Of a stretch of DNA of 64,000 nt, positions 1 through 11,880 are shown piece after piece. The notes beneath the pieces were generated by a model. That model did no database searches. It was not told the origin of the DNA and saw only the letters and a list, made by a program, of their open reading frames with translations. Origin of the DNA: Saururus chinensis (taxonomy: Eukaryota > Streptophyta > Magnoliopsida > Piperales > Saururaceae); contig CP141149.1 in the NCBI GenBank assembly GCA_035235625.1, forward strand, positions 28,823,753-28,887,752, given 5' to 3'. The position numbers and the translations under genes were made by a program. The number at the start of each line of letters is the position of its first letter. The first letter of the stretch is position 1.

Positions 1-1
1 C

Positions 2-400
2 AAAGAGTCATCACCATATTCGTCTTCTCGGCTAGAAAATGCTGCAACGAGATATCATCCAACATATTGGAATCATGAAGTGGGGTCGCCTGCTAAACCA
101 GCAACCTCTCCAGCGGAAACAGAAACTATCAATCTAAACATTTCCAAATCAGGCGGCAGCTACAGCACCCCGGTTTATGCAAGTGGGTGGTCCTCAGTCA
201 TCACGCGGTTGATCCATACCCGACCAGCCTTTATGCCTTCATATCTAGTAGATCCAAAAAATTATTCATCACAGAAGTATATATGTCTATCCATACTGCT
301 TACCAAGTCAGCCTGTAAATACCACGCTTTAGTTATGACTGTGGAATATGACTGTGTCGCTTACCTATGTGATATCTTTTTTTTTGTTTGTTGTGTGTGA
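2..400 (+). CDS. Possible 3' end of a gene cut by the window edge, product unknown
   Basis: A frame open from base 2 runs to a TGA at 398-400. Its first 80 or so codons look like real, soluble, Ser/Pro-rich protein (SPYSSSRLENAATRYHPTYW, later GGSYSTPVYASGWSSVITR). The last 45 codons are Cys/aromatic-rich and AT-rich, more like untranslated sequence, so the real exon may end by splicing or run on in another way around position 250. I see no domain I can name. It could be the disordered tail of a regulatory protein on the plus strand, or a chance ORF. Confidence 0.25.
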   Translation, partial: KESSPYSSSRLENAATRYHPTYWNHEVGSPAKPATSPAETETINLNISKSGGSYSTPVYASGWSSVITRLIHTRPAFMPSYLVDPKNYSSQKYICLSILLTKSACKYHALVMTVEYDCVAYLCDIFFFVCCV

Positions 401-1359
401 GGAAAATAGCTATGAAATATCTACCACCTGACATTATCGTCGAAAAAATCAATTGGGAAGGAATGAAATGAAACAGGGAAAAGAAAAAACTGAAGTTCTA
501 GACTTGGATCAAAGTAGACCTATAAAGGAACCAAAACACACAGCACTAGAGGAAACATGTCAACGTCACTGAGCTGTGGCAACCGAAGAAGGCGAACCTA
601 GGCAGTAAGCCAGGCACCGGATGGAGAAGGGACCAATGACCCTTTGCCAAATGCCAATTCATCCATACAGGAATATCCTGTCGGATGAGCTCGTTCGTGC
701 CTATCCCCCATCCACACAAACTTCCTCCCTCCCTCCTTCCTTCCTTCCTTCCTTCCTGTGGCACCTAAATTGGTGGGTCCTTGTACAGAAGAAGGTGGGT
801 GTCTCTAGGTGTGTAGGGCGTCTACTACCACAATATAGCGAGCATAGCAATATTCTTGCCGTAAAAAAAAACACATGAATGCTCCATTTCACCCGTATCC
901 CTTGTTAAACAGAGATATCAACATGCTCAATCAATTTTTTATTATATCTCTTTCGAAGGGAAAATGCAGCGATGCTATGTATATCCCGACATCCCATCAG
1001 GTTGGAGTGGAGATCTTAGCTTAAACAGGAGACGATGGCCAATGATGAGGCGAAGAAGTGTGAACCAGAGGGAGAGCAGGTGAAAAGGTAAAAAACAAGG
1101 AAAGAGAGGCAGTGACGCTAAGTCAGCAACAAAGCTCAGGGGGGATGAACTTGGGGAATCCAGTCCATGGTCATGTGAATTCCCACAACTTGCAACATGG
1201 GTCCCAATTACACCACCCACACACTGCATAGCCATGAATCTTCATCCTATCTCGTGAGTTGACTTGTAATATCAGCAGCACCAGAGTGAGACGAGAAAAT
1301 GCAAATAAACAAAAAAAGGACATTATAGAATTCTGATAAAGACTCATCTTTTCTGCCCC
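401..1359. other. Intergenic DNA upstream of the RAV gene
   Basis: No gene seen. It contains a pyrimidine microsatellite at 721-756 and several A/T-rich stretches. It presumably holds the distal promoter of the RAV gene. The 270-codon minus-strand frame at 1171-1983 is a shadow of the GC-rich RAV coding sequence. Confidence 0.6.
721..756 (+). repeat. CCTT-type pyrimidine microsatellite
   Basis: Runs of CTCC, CCTC and CTTC units form an all-pyrimidine tract of about 36 bases, roughly 720 bp upstream of the RAV start codon. Simple slippage repeat. Confidence 0.8.
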
Positions 1360-1366
1360 TATATAG
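1360..1366 (+). promoter_or_regulatory. TATA box of the RAV gene
   Basis: TATATAG sits in CCCCTATATAGTCC, about 108 bp before the ATG at 1474. This is the expected distance for a short 5' UTR. Assigned by motif and position only. Confidence 0.6.
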
Positions 1367-1473
1367 TCCACTCCCAATCGGTCTTCCTCTGGAGGGATTA
1401 GCAGCAACAAAGCAAATACCAATCCCTTCTCTTCTCTGCACCAAGCTACAAAGATTTGAGCTTGAGAGCCTAG

Positions 1474-2535
1474 ATGGATAGTAGTTGCATTGATGAGAGC
1501 TCGAGCAACTCTTACTCCATGCCTCCCAGTAAACTTCCGGAGAAGAAGCCCTCTGAGGGTCTGCAGCGGGTGGGGAGCGGGACCAGCGTGGTGCTGGACT
1601 CGGAGGGTGGGGCGGAGGCGGAGTCCCGGAAGCTGCCCTCGTCGCGGTACAAGGGGGTAGTTCCGCAGCCCAACGGCCGGTGGGGAGCCCAAATCTACGA
1701 GAAGCACCAGCGCGTCTGGCTGGGCACCTTCAACGACGAGGCGGAGGCGGGCCACGCCTACGACGTGGCCGCCCAGCGCTACCGCGGCCGCGACGCTGTC
1801 ACCAACTTCAAGCCCCTCACCGAGACGGAGGATGGCGAGGCGGTGGCTCAGTTCCTTAACGCCCACTCCAAGGCCGAGATCGTCGACATGCTGAGGAAGC
1901 ACACGTATCTGGATGAGCTCCAGCAGAGCCGCCGCAACCTCGGCCAGGGCGGCAAGCGGAGCCACCAGCCCGAGGGAGGTCAAGACGACTCCCTGCAGGG
2001 TGGGGCGAGGCAGCGGGCGCAGCTATTCGATAAGGCTGTCACGCCGAGCGACGTGGGGAAGCTGAACCGGCTGGTCATTCCCAAGCAGCACGCGGAGAAG
2101 CACTTCCCTTTGCAGATTGGGAGCGCTTGCAAAGGGATGCTGCTCAACTTCGAAGACACCTGTGGCAAGGTGTGGAGGTTCCGGTACTCGTACTGGAACA
2201 GCAGTCAGAGCTATGTGCTGACCAAGGGGTGGAGCCGGTTTGTGAAGGAGAAGAACTTGAAGGCTGGGGATGTTGTGAGCTTTTCTAGGTCTACTGGTGC
2301 CGACATGCAACTTTACATCGACTGGAAGCTAAGGAACTGCCTTGGGGGTGGGACTAATGGTGCTGGGATCTTGCAGCAGCCGGTTGCTCAGGTGGTTCGG
2401 CTGTTTGGGGTTGATCTCTTTAGAATCCCTGCGGTGGGTGATGCCGATGGAGGTTGCAGTGGATCGAAGCGGGCATTGGGGATGGACTTTGTGGATGTTT
2501 CGCACTGCAAGAAAGCCTGCCTAAGGGCTTTGTGA
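1474..2535 (+). CDS. RAV1: RAV/TEM-type AP2-B3 transcription factor
   Basis: A nuclear DNA-binding protein of 353 aa in one exon, as is usual for RAV genes. Visible domains are: a Ser-rich N-terminus; one AP2 domain at about residues 57-113 ([40 protein letters not shown]); and a B3 domain at about 183-288 ([40 protein letters not shown]). A C-terminal RLFGV motif at 309-313 is the B3-repression motif of RAV-type repressors. In the family the AP2 domain binds CAACA and the B3 domain CACCTG, and RAV/TEM proteins repress flowering (FT) and gibberellin genes and act in ethylene, ABA and brassinosteroid responses. The start is the first ATG after a TATA box. The coding region is far more GC-rich than its flanks. 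The exact orthologue (RAV1 or TEM1/2) cannot be settled by eye. Confidence 0.95.
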   Translation: MDSSCIDESSSNSYSMPPSKLPEKKPSEGLQRVGSGTSVVLDSEGGAEAESRKLPSSRYKGVVPQPNGRWGAQIYEKHQRVWLGTFNDEAEAGHAYDVAAQRYRGRDAVTNFKPLTETEDGEAVAQFLNAHSKAEIVDMLRKHTYLDELQQSRRNLGQGGKRSHQPEGGQDDSLQGGARQRAQLFDKAVTPSDVGKLNRLVIPKQHAEKHFPLQIGSACKGMLLNFEDTCGKVWRFRYSYWNSSQSYVLTKGWSRFVKEKNLKAGDVVSFSRSTGADMQLYIDWKLRNCLGGGTNGAGILQQPVAQVVRLFGVDLFRIPAVGDADGGCSGSKRALGMDFVDVSHCKKACLRAL

Positions 2536-4797
2536 CAGATCTTCGTTTTGTGTATCAATGTTTGTTTTGCTTTTCATTTTTTGGTTTCTTTTTGTGTAAA
2601 AAGAATAAGGAAAGGAACACCGTGAGGCCAACATGTGTACAGTAGATGTAGTTGCAGCAGAAAGTGTTGCGACTGTGAATGGAAGAGAGTCAGTTAGCGA
2701 AAGGAATTTCTTTCAGTCTTCTTAATTGGTTTCATTATCGTTTTTGTCCTTCTTAAGATAATATTAACGCTAGTTATTTTATGAACCCTTGAGACAGAAA
2801 AGAAAATATCTTATCAGTGGATAATATATCAGGTGTCGACATTGTGTTCAAACAGCCAAGCGTCGGCACATAAATCATTATAAAATATCCCTTATTTTAT
2901 TTATGTGAACGGATCTGTTGATTTCATTTGGTTCTCCAACTGTTTACAAAGTACACCTCGTGCGAGATGAAACATATCTCCAGGGGGGGAAAATGACATG
3001 GATAGTAACACTAATTGATATATAAGAACGATAACAAGAAACAAACGGAAAGTAGAATCAGTTTAATTTCAACCATTCATGTGTTGTAACTGTGGCTAAA
3101 GGGAGGGAGGCTAGACACACATGCTTGGTCAAAGGAAAGCTACTAATGTGGCAGTTTTAATGTGCCTTTGTCATGGTCTTCTCAGGATTATTTAAATTCC
3201 ATGAGTTAATAAAATTGAGTTAGCTGGGGAATGAGATCTTTAATGTGCCTTAGTCATGGGATTATTTAAATTCCATGAATCCGTAAAATTTTGTTAGCAG
3301 GGGAATGAGATGGCGGGGGCTCGGAAGGGACAAAAACCTACTCAGTGAAAGCGATAAGGATCAATCATCTGACCATCTCTCGGAAACCAGGGAATAAGAA
3401 CCCACTGCCTCCTCAAACAATCAGGCCGGGAAGCAAACCGCGATACCATATACAGGGAAGCAATTTCGGTAGGACCCATAAGCATTTATCTCGTGCTTGC
3501 TCGAAGCTGGCACTGCTCCCATGAGTTCATGCACGCCGCGTTCAATAATTTGTCATGTCCCATTCGGAAACAATGCTTATCACAATCGTCTAATTACTGC
3601 ATGCATGGGTGGCCTGCCCTCTCCAAGTAGATGATCATCAAGGATCCATCACCTGTATATAGTAACTGGTACTTGCTGCTGTCCGGAAACAAGGAACGTT
3701 CTACCTGGAAAATAATTGGTTTATCTTTGGAGTTTTTCACACATGTAATAGTCAAGGTTCATTTAGCTGAAGTATTGGGCTCATATAGCCTGACTTGTCT
3801 CTGTGATCTGCACCCCCAATCAGCCTACATAGGGTTCTAAACGTGGTATATAAGGGGGCACTAATTTCAATACACAATTGCCCTACGATACCTGGAGCCC
3901 TATATAGGTTGGTCATAAAGCACTGGTCAGAAAAATATTTTTCTAAAATATTTAATCTCATCACAAATTATCATGTGAGCTTTACCTGATTCTTGGAGGG
4001 TCTGGATCAGGTCTTTGAAAGAAGTTAGGGGTTAGTGGTTGAAACTTGAAAGATGACATGAGAAAATATCCCCCCTCCAGGTCCAAAGCTAACTGCCCCT
4101 TATCTTTTCTACTCGTATATAGATGAAGATGCATACACTCTTTTCAACAAAAGTGGGAGTCATGGGAAGATTAGTGATCACTTTTCTTCCCCAGGAGTTG
4201 ATTGGAGAACTATGTGATTAATGGTTATGCGGTCAACAGATCATTCATTGCCACAGTTCTATATCATGGGGGTGAAAATAGAAAAAATTGTTATGAACTT
4301 GTGTGTAAATCTGACTTCCATCAATAATGAAGTAAATAATAAGTATGATAGGCTGATGCCCCTAGACTTTGAAGAGGGGATCACAAATGCTCTTAAAAGG
4401 TTGGATCGTCTTGGTTAGCACTTCAGGCAAGGAAATTGTGCATGTGTGTCTTCTCAACACCTCCACCAGGAGGAGCAGATCGATGTTTCCAAGAAACTGC
4501 TTCAGCAAATTTCTTCAGCCTCATACACAAATACTCCTTAATTTCTCTCACCAAGTCTTCGTTTTTTTGGGTAAATTTCTCTTCAAAGTCAGAAGGGCAT
4601 TAAGCGTTTGATTTATGGGCACATCTACAAACTTGACCAGACCTACTTGCTGGGTCTTGCATGTTCCAGCCAGGCCCAGCCGAGCCCTGCACGATGGCAT
4701 ACGAAAAGTCAAATTTGGTGGCAGGGGGACCCCAAGGGTCCATCTATTCAATGTTCATTCAGGCTTTCAGCTGGTAATACTTCCAAGTTCTCTTGGT
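2536..4797. other. Intergenic DNA between RAV and MAP1B
   Basis: About 200 bp of T-rich sequence after the RAV stop is probably 3' UTR. The rest is AT-rich, with short repeated phrases at 3160-3300 (two copies of a tract including TTAATGTGCCTT and ATTTAAATTCCATGA), so a local duplication of about 80 bp is likely. The short ORFs here show no protein-like features. Confidence 0.5.
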
Positions 4798-5092
4798 TAG
4801 CGATGTCATCGGTCCCGGGTTTTACTACATTTAAATTTAATATTATTTAAAAAATAATTAATTTTAATTTAACTTAAATAGTTATTTGGATTTAATTTTA
4901 AAATTTAAATTTGACCAGGTTGAATTGGGTTGGGTTTTATTAAAATATAAAATAATTATATTTATAACTTAGAGTTAAATTTTACTAAATCTGAACCTAA
5001 TACCATTTAAGAAATAATAAACCTAAATCTGACCCAAATTGCTATTTGAGTTAATTTCAAAAACCCAAACTTGGGTTTTAGTGGCATCCCTA
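4798..5092. mobile_element. hAT-type MITE in the MAP1B promoter region
   Basis: The 295 bp element starts TAGCGATGTCAT and ends GTGGCATCCCTA, imperfect inverted termini of the same type as the element at 13126. The flanks CTCTTGGT (4790-4797) and TTCTTAGT (5093-5100) match at 6 of 8 bases, with both differences transitions, which fits an aged 8-bp target-site duplication. The interior is AT-rich with degraded GGGTT / AACCC motifs. No coding capacity. It ends 270 bp before the MAP1B start codon. Confidence 0.7.
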
Positions 5093-5362
5093 TTCTTAGT
5101 TACTCGAGTCGGCCTTCATATTTGACTCTCTGCCGCCACTACTATTCCCCGTTACAACTAATGCCAGGAAAATAATCCAGGCCCAGAAGCCCATGCCTCG
5201 AACAGCCCATTTCATTTGGACCATTGTGCGCAACATGAAATTAGAGTTTGCACGCAGAGCCAGTTCACTGATATTGAACTGAGCTAGTCGACTCGGTTCT
5301 TATCTCTGCTCTCCGTTCCCGCCGCTTCGTAGTCTGAATTCAGTCTTCGCAGAGAGCTGGCA

Positions 5363-8300
5363 ATGTCACTCAGTGCTTCTCTCTCCTCGTCTTCTTCCGG
5401 GAGGCACATATCTTCCTTTGCATCTGGAGATTGTCCATCTTCATCAAGTTTCTTCAATAATGGCGCTTTCATCAGTTTCTCTTCTCCGCCGCATTTAGGT
5501 TTGCTCTTGTGTCAGTTGCAGTCTGTTCATCTTCTTTAAAACATTTATTCGAATACATTGTATGCACCACAGGGAGAAACCGTAGAGCGAGGCACCCCGC
5601 GATAATTGCAAAGAGAGTCTCGGGTTTTGAGGAAGCCATGCGTATTCAGAGGTAAGATAAATGTACTCTCTTTCTTTTCTCGGGTTGGCAATAGCTCCTT
5701 GTGTCCCGGCAAACAGGGGTTTCATGCTCTCAGCTTCTTGTGTATTTTTTTTAATTTAATTGTTGTTAATTGGAGAACAATTTTTTTTCCACAATTGTAA
5801 CATCTGAAGGGAACAAGAGCTTCAAAGTAGCCAGAAACCGAGAAAGCGGCAACCTCTAAGGCGTGGGAGGGTTTCCGGCCGTCTTGCTGTGCCAGACCAT
5901 ATTCCTAGACCTCCTTATTTGGGTTCGGAGTCATTGCCTGAGCTTTCCCCTTCGCTTCAAATACATGATTCAGAGGGTATAGCATGCATGAAAGCTGCTT
6001 GTGAGCTTGCTGCTCGTGTATTGGACTATGCAGGAACGTTGGTTAGGGTGAGAATACTCTTTTAATATCGAAGTGTAATAATAGAAAACAAAAAACTTAA
6101 GCACATATCAAGACCTTATCATTTTTTATGTATAGCTTTTTTTTTGGCTCAGAAGTATGTGCTTCAGCATTCATAGTGTTTCTTGTACTATGTCAATTCA
6201 ATGTGTTGTTCAAGTGTTTGTTTTCTCTCTCAGCCATCTATAACGACAAATGAGATTGACAAGGCAGTGCACCAGATGATCATTGATGCTGGGGCTTATC
6301 CTTCACCTCTTGGTTATGGTGGTTTTCCAAAAAGTACATTCACATCGGTCAATGAGTGCATGCGTCATGGAATCCCTGATTCTAGGCAGCTGCAGGTTTA
6401 GTGTCTATCACATTTTTGGATGTATTTTTTCTCGTATCTACTCTGAGATAGCTATGATTATTCGCAATCCTAACCCTGTGCTTGGGTGTATGTGCCCATG
6501 CTGATACCCATATGATGTGATCCTTTAGTTGGAGGCACCAGAGTTGATAGGCTAGTCCAACGACTAACTAGGTTACAGACCCAGACCCCTTAAATGTTTA
6601 CTGCATTATCAAAATTGATAACATTAAGGTGGCTAAAAACAATTTCCTGGAACTACTTTCAGGAAACTGGAACTTGCATGCATAGTGAGCGTTATTAAGT
6701 TGGGTTAATCTACTTCTAGGGACTTATTTGCAGTCACATTGAAAACAATGAGGTGAGTCTAGAATTGGTCTGCAAGCATTTTCGAGAGATCTCTTTTTTT
6801 CCCTTAAAGTTCACTAACATCTACTAACTATTCCTAGGTGATATCTTCTTGAACTTTGAAATTTACTCATGGTGATTGTTAACTGTGAGCCATTCTGTAC
6901 CTGGATATTTCAGAGTTCTGTAATTTTGTTGCATGCTCATAGCAGATTCTAACACATATCTTGGACTGGTTTGTCTTGTTGTGACTTATGAAGTGACAGT
7001 ATCTCTCATGCAGGATGGTGACATTATAAATATAGATGTGACGGTGTACTTGAATGTATGTGCAGATACTTACTTCCTTCCTATCACATTTTCTATCATT
7101 TTACCTTACATCTATTATACTTTTCTTACTGTTGGGAAATGCTATAAACTGCATTTCATACCGTTATTGTTATCATGAAGCATCTGATTACAACTTGAGG
7201 GTCAATAGGGGTACCGTGCACCTCCTTATAACTCTATCATGATCAGTATATTCATATTTTTCCTTTCTACCCTAGAGCATATTGTCCTCCTACTTTCTAT
7301 ATTTTTTGACTTATGCTACTTATTTTTTCTTTGTTTGTCAATAACATATCCAATAGCTTCCCTGTCTTTATAACTTATTGGGACTACTGCTTAATTAGAT
7401 GTCTTCCTATGTGACATGATTTTGTATAATTTTCTTATTCTTCCAATTGTAACACCATTTTTCGTCTTTCTTTATAGCCCTTTCTAACTTGCCTAATGTT
7501 GAGTCTTGTATAAAATGGCTTGTTCATTGTTTACCTTTGGGAATTAACCGTCAATAAAATTTAGATCCACTGCTTGTAAAATACCTATGACACTTATTTC
7601 TATCTCAATAATGCAACTCTAATATTAGGAGTAGCTGAAATATCCCCCCCCCCCCTCCTTCCCCATTTAAGTTAATAGTAGAATCAATATATCTAAATTA
7701 TAATGTATGTAGGATACTGAATTTACGAAGATGTCATCAACAGAGAGCATTTACAAAGATGCTTAGGCTATAATCTGCACTAAGTGATTTAATTTGTTTC
7801 TATTTTAGTAGACAAAGTTATCATCATGAATATCTTATACAATTGGCCAAGTTGTTAGCGTTTCTTTACCTTTCCTAATCAGGGGTACCATGGAGATGCA
7901 TCTAGAACATTTTTGTGTGGGAATGTGAATCCAGGAACACGAAGGCTTGTTAAGGTGCTTAACTCTTTAAGAAGTAATCTGCAACTTTATTAGTCCAAAA
8001 TCCTGATTATGCATTTCAATAATTTTTATTTCATCCTTACTACCGACAGTTTCTTTAGCATCTTTGGCTGTCTGTTTTTTGTTTCTCATATACTAGTTGC
8101 ATGGACTTGGAATTATGGCACCTCTGCTACCCTCAATTTAGGCTTTATTGAGCTTTCTTCTATAACAAAAATTGTGCTTATTATTTTTGGATGAGTAAAC
8201 AAAATGTCCTCAAAAAAATGTGCAACACGAGTGATTTTGGCAGGTTGATTTTCTGTTAGATGTTGAAGGTGCTACTTACAGGTAACATTAGCGCTTTTTT

Positions 8301-10810
8301 TTTTGCCAAGAAAACTTAGACTATCTCTTTGGTGTGGTTGTTTGTCCAAATCTCTACCCTTATATCTTGAGGATATCTATTGAAATTTTATACACGTCAA
8401 GATAGTTGCCTGTAGAAAATTAGCTAGTTTTGGATAAACATTGATGGTTAATTACCTTTCTAGTCTCTGATTTGCACCAAAGTCATAATTGTAGAGTTTT
8501 AAATTTTGCCTTCAGTTGACATTATCTATATTACACCTCTTTCCAGGTAACCGAGGAGTGCTTGGAGAGAGCAATATCTGTTTGTAAAGATGGTGCAAGT
8601 TTAAAAAAAATTGGAAAGAGGATAAGGTTTGTCTTGTGTTGAATTGTGTGCTCCATATAAGTCATTGCTAAGTAATATTCCCACTGAATAATATGGATGC
8701 GGCATAATGGAAGATTATTTGTTATTGCATGTCATCTTTGGTTACCAATGCCTCTAGGTGGGGCTTGGGCGGGTTTTGCAAAATGCAAGTGGTACTCTTC
8801 AGTTGCTTTTAGACTTTGACTCTGATCCTGCTCCACCCTCTCCAATTTCTATTTATTTTAAACATTAGAATAATTTAGATTCTTCATAATTATCCATTAT
8901 AATAAGCTGAAATTTTACAAAGTTACTGTGGGATAATCATTATATCTGTCAATTTGATTATCTGTATTGTTTAATCATTTGAGTTGTGTCAGGCTGGGCT
9001 GGGCATATTCCTACTTCCACTGTGAGGGTCTGGTTGGGTCAGTGTACCCCATTATCCCAAGTGTCATCCGTTCTTATGGTTAGAGATAATTCATTTAGTT
9101 GCACTTAGTAATTCTTGCATGTTATCTCCAGTGAAGGGAAAACTTATAAGTTCTTGGCTTAAGGTTTGTATTGATGATGTTCCAATATGCAGGATGGTAG
9201 TCTACCTAATTATTCTTCTACAATTTTTCTCTGTCATGAATAATATTTTTGCTGGAAATATATTGTAAGTCATTTGAATATGTTAGCATTTGCTGGATAT
9301 ATATTTTCATACTTACATGTTTCACATGTCATATATGTTACTCTGGTGTTGGCTTTTCATTTGTTTCTTGATTACTATTGGGCTCGTTTGGTAGATTATA
9401 TGTCCTTCCTCATTTTGTCTTTCTGGCAATTACCAGTGAGCATGCAGAACGGTACGGCTTTGGTATAGTTGAGCGTTTTGTGGGCCATGGTATAGGGAAG
9501 ATTTTTCACTCTCAGCCTATGATATTGCACTTCTGTAAGTGAACTTTGTAAAAGGTGCTACTCTTGTTGTCAATGTATATATCCATATTTGATGTATTTC
9601 TATTGGATGAAAGCAATATATAATAATGTCTACATGGTTGTATCATCATTGTCAAACATCTTATCCGAGCCATTAGAAATTTTATGATTGATGTCACATG
9701 ATCTGCATATTGTTTTGTACTAAATGTTTCCCAACTTAGGTTTCTAGTTTGCTTGATATATGTGACAGATGATGATATCCCTGGACGTATGGTTGAAGGT
9801 CAAACATTCACCATAGGTAACTTGCTTCTACATTGGTTTCCTTATATTGCCACTTTGTCATGTTCTTGTCTGATGGTTTTGTCTGCCTGGGGGTGCCCAC
9901 TTTCTGTCTGTTTTTGCGTTATATTCTTTCAAGGTGTTTGGCAATGTGCGCTTTGTTTTTTCCTTGAGCAGAAAACAAGTAGAAATTATGAGAGGTAATT
10001 TTTTTGGAGAAATGCATTGATCAGGCTCCTTAAATTTTAGACAAGATGATTTGAACAGTATTTTCTGGTTATTTAGTGACGTAATGGTCATTGGACGTTG
10101 ATAGGGTGACTTCTCTTTTCCAAATCGTAAAATATGGCTGAAGATGTTGTTTGCTTCCAGCACCTTGTTCCTGAAGCTGATTTGCATGCTCTCCTTGTAG
10201 TTATGATGGTGGGCAGGGTGGCTTCTCTAAAGCATGCCACCGATATTAAATCATCTTTTTAATAAATCTTATCCTCCTATTCTATTTATAGTAGATCAAC
10301 AAGGATTTAATTGTTTTTAATGTACAGATAATATAGTTTATTGATTTACACTTCAAATAGTTCACATAGGATGACAAAGATCGATCATGTTGCTTGAAAC
10401 AATAAATACCTCCAATATTCAACCTGTATAAGAGATGACACTTTCTGGGACATCTGGTTGTTGATTATCAAGCCTATATTTTTATATGATTACTAAATGT
10501 CAAGTGGTTTAATCACTATTTTTTCTGATAATCTGACATCTGGTTGTTGGGTAAATGAATTGAGGATTCCGTAATGTAGATGTAGTGTTTGCCTCCTACT
10601 ATTCTAAATCATGTTTTTGTTTTCATACGTGTTCTCCTTCCCCAATCACTCATGTTCTTTTCAGAGCCAATTCTTACCATGGGAAGCATAGATTGTGTTA
10701 TGTGGGATGACAAGTGGACAACTCTTACAGCTGATGGTAGCGTTTCAGCACAATTTGGGCATACGGTGTTGATTACTAGAACTGGAGCAGAGATACTAAC
10801 CAAGGGCTGA
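5363..10810 (+). CDS. MAP1B: Plastid-type methionine aminopeptidase 1B (ten exons), metal-ligand Glu replaced by Gly
   Basis: The family removes the initiator Met from new proteins (M24A, two metal ions). My exon model is 5363-5498, 5573-5651, 5831-6047, 6234-6395, 7014-7055, 7883-7954, 8547-8626, 9437-9534, 9769-9816 and 10665-10810. All introns are GT-AG, the phases join, and the protein is 359 aa, close to the Arabidopsis homologue. Residues 1 to about 45 are Ser-rich (plastid transit peptide), followed by a basic linker and then the catalytic domain. Expected active-site residues present are His189 (HGIP), Asp206 and Asp217 ([15 protein letters not shown]), His280 and His287 (GHGIG, FHSQP) and Glu312 (TIEP). 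The fifth metal ligand, Glu in the usual AQFEHT, is Gly343 (GGG at 10757-10759). Other unusual sites are KSTFTS for KSVCTS, MRHGIP for MCHGIP and FHSQP for FHSEP. The exon 3 acceptor could instead lie three bases earlier. The gene looks intact but is possibly catalytically impaired. Confidence 0.93.
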
Positions 10811-11666
10811 CTCTAGCAATTTGATATGTTAATTTCACTTTGAGCATAGTGCTGTTATAGGCATATGTTTTGTCTGGACTGCTCTGGGTTGCATAAGCGT
10901 GCCGTTTGATGGCGGCTCTTGTTGTAAGCTGTGTATGGGTGGTTGGACGAAAAATTGCTCTAGAAAAGGAATGGGCGCTGACAATAGCTTGATTTGGTTA
11001 TCTCTAATTCAGTGGTCGAAGCTTAATCAAGGGAAAGCATCTCGTCCATGTTTCTTCCACCACGACGAATTTCAAGAAGTTGATGTTTTCGCAATTCTGT
11101 ATTAGCATCAAGATTACATACGCTAAACGAGAGAGAATCTTTGCTGGAGCGGATACAGAGCAAAAAAGATGGCGGGGCCAAGTGCTCAAGGGAGCAATAT
11201 AATTAAGATCTACCTAAAAAAAAACATGGGCCGATTCAACCAAACGAGTTTTCTTTTATTATAATTTTAAGAGTGTAGTAACGCTATATTTGGGCTGGAT
11301 GCCCCATGAAATTCTAGACCTTATTTTTCGTCATAATTTACATTTCTGCTGTTCGTTTTCTATTTATTTGTGCTGCAAAGTGCACTGGGGATGAGGGGAC
11401 TCGGAGTCTTCCTGGAAGATCTTAACCATATTGGATTGCATAAAGGCCTTTTATGCTTGCTCTGCACAGTTGTAAATGGGTCGCGTTATGCCAATGTACT
11501 AAATTTGCAACAGCTTTTATCCTAGTTTAAATCATACTATAAATAGGAAATCTTATTTAGCAAAGCCACTCGTAGCTGCAACTTTGGATATATGCTAATG
11601 GGGTGTCTATCTTACAAAGGAGCAGTGGGTATTTGCAAATTCTTTAGTTGTTTGAAATATTGATAA
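10811..11666. other. 3' flank of MAP1B and intergenic DNA
   Basis: The first few hundred bases are probably the MAP1B 3' UTR and downstream sequence. No coding potential is visible. The short ORFs at 10899-11189 overlap on both strands and look random. Confidence 0.5.
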
Positions 11667-11880
11667 TAGTCCATCCGTCCTAAATTTATGTATTAATAGT
11701 TATATTTGAAAAAATAGTGATTTTTATTTATTGGTGAAATCTACTTCTAAGAGAATGAGAAAATAAGTTTATTATATTCTTTTTAAGTGCCCAATCACTT
11801 AAATTTAACAAAATAAAGCTATTAATATGGATCACATTTTTTTTACCAAATGAAGTTATTAATTTAAGATAAAGATAGTA
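11667..11880. mobile_element. Stowaway-like MITE, degenerate
   Basis: It begins TAGTCCATCCGTCC and its reverse complement begins TACTATCTTTATC, both degenerate forms of the Stowaway terminus (TACTCCCTCCGTCC type). It is AT-rich, about 214 bp, and bounded by TA. A related terminus (TACTCCCTTTATCC) occurs at 24088 and another at about 36940, so this family is dispersed in the window. Confidence 0.5.

Noticed and set aside
1171..1983. 270-codon minus-strand ORF
   Set aside because: It lies antisense to the GC-rich RAV gene; composition (Leu/Val/Ala-rich, no domain) is that of a shadow frame.
8244..8280. Possible extra MAP1B exon between AG and GT
   Set aside because: It contains an in-frame stop and interrupts the conserved join LVK|VTEECLE.
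9858..10187. 109-codon minus-strand ORF
   Set aside because: It is inside the last MAP1B intron, and shows no domain or conserved feature.
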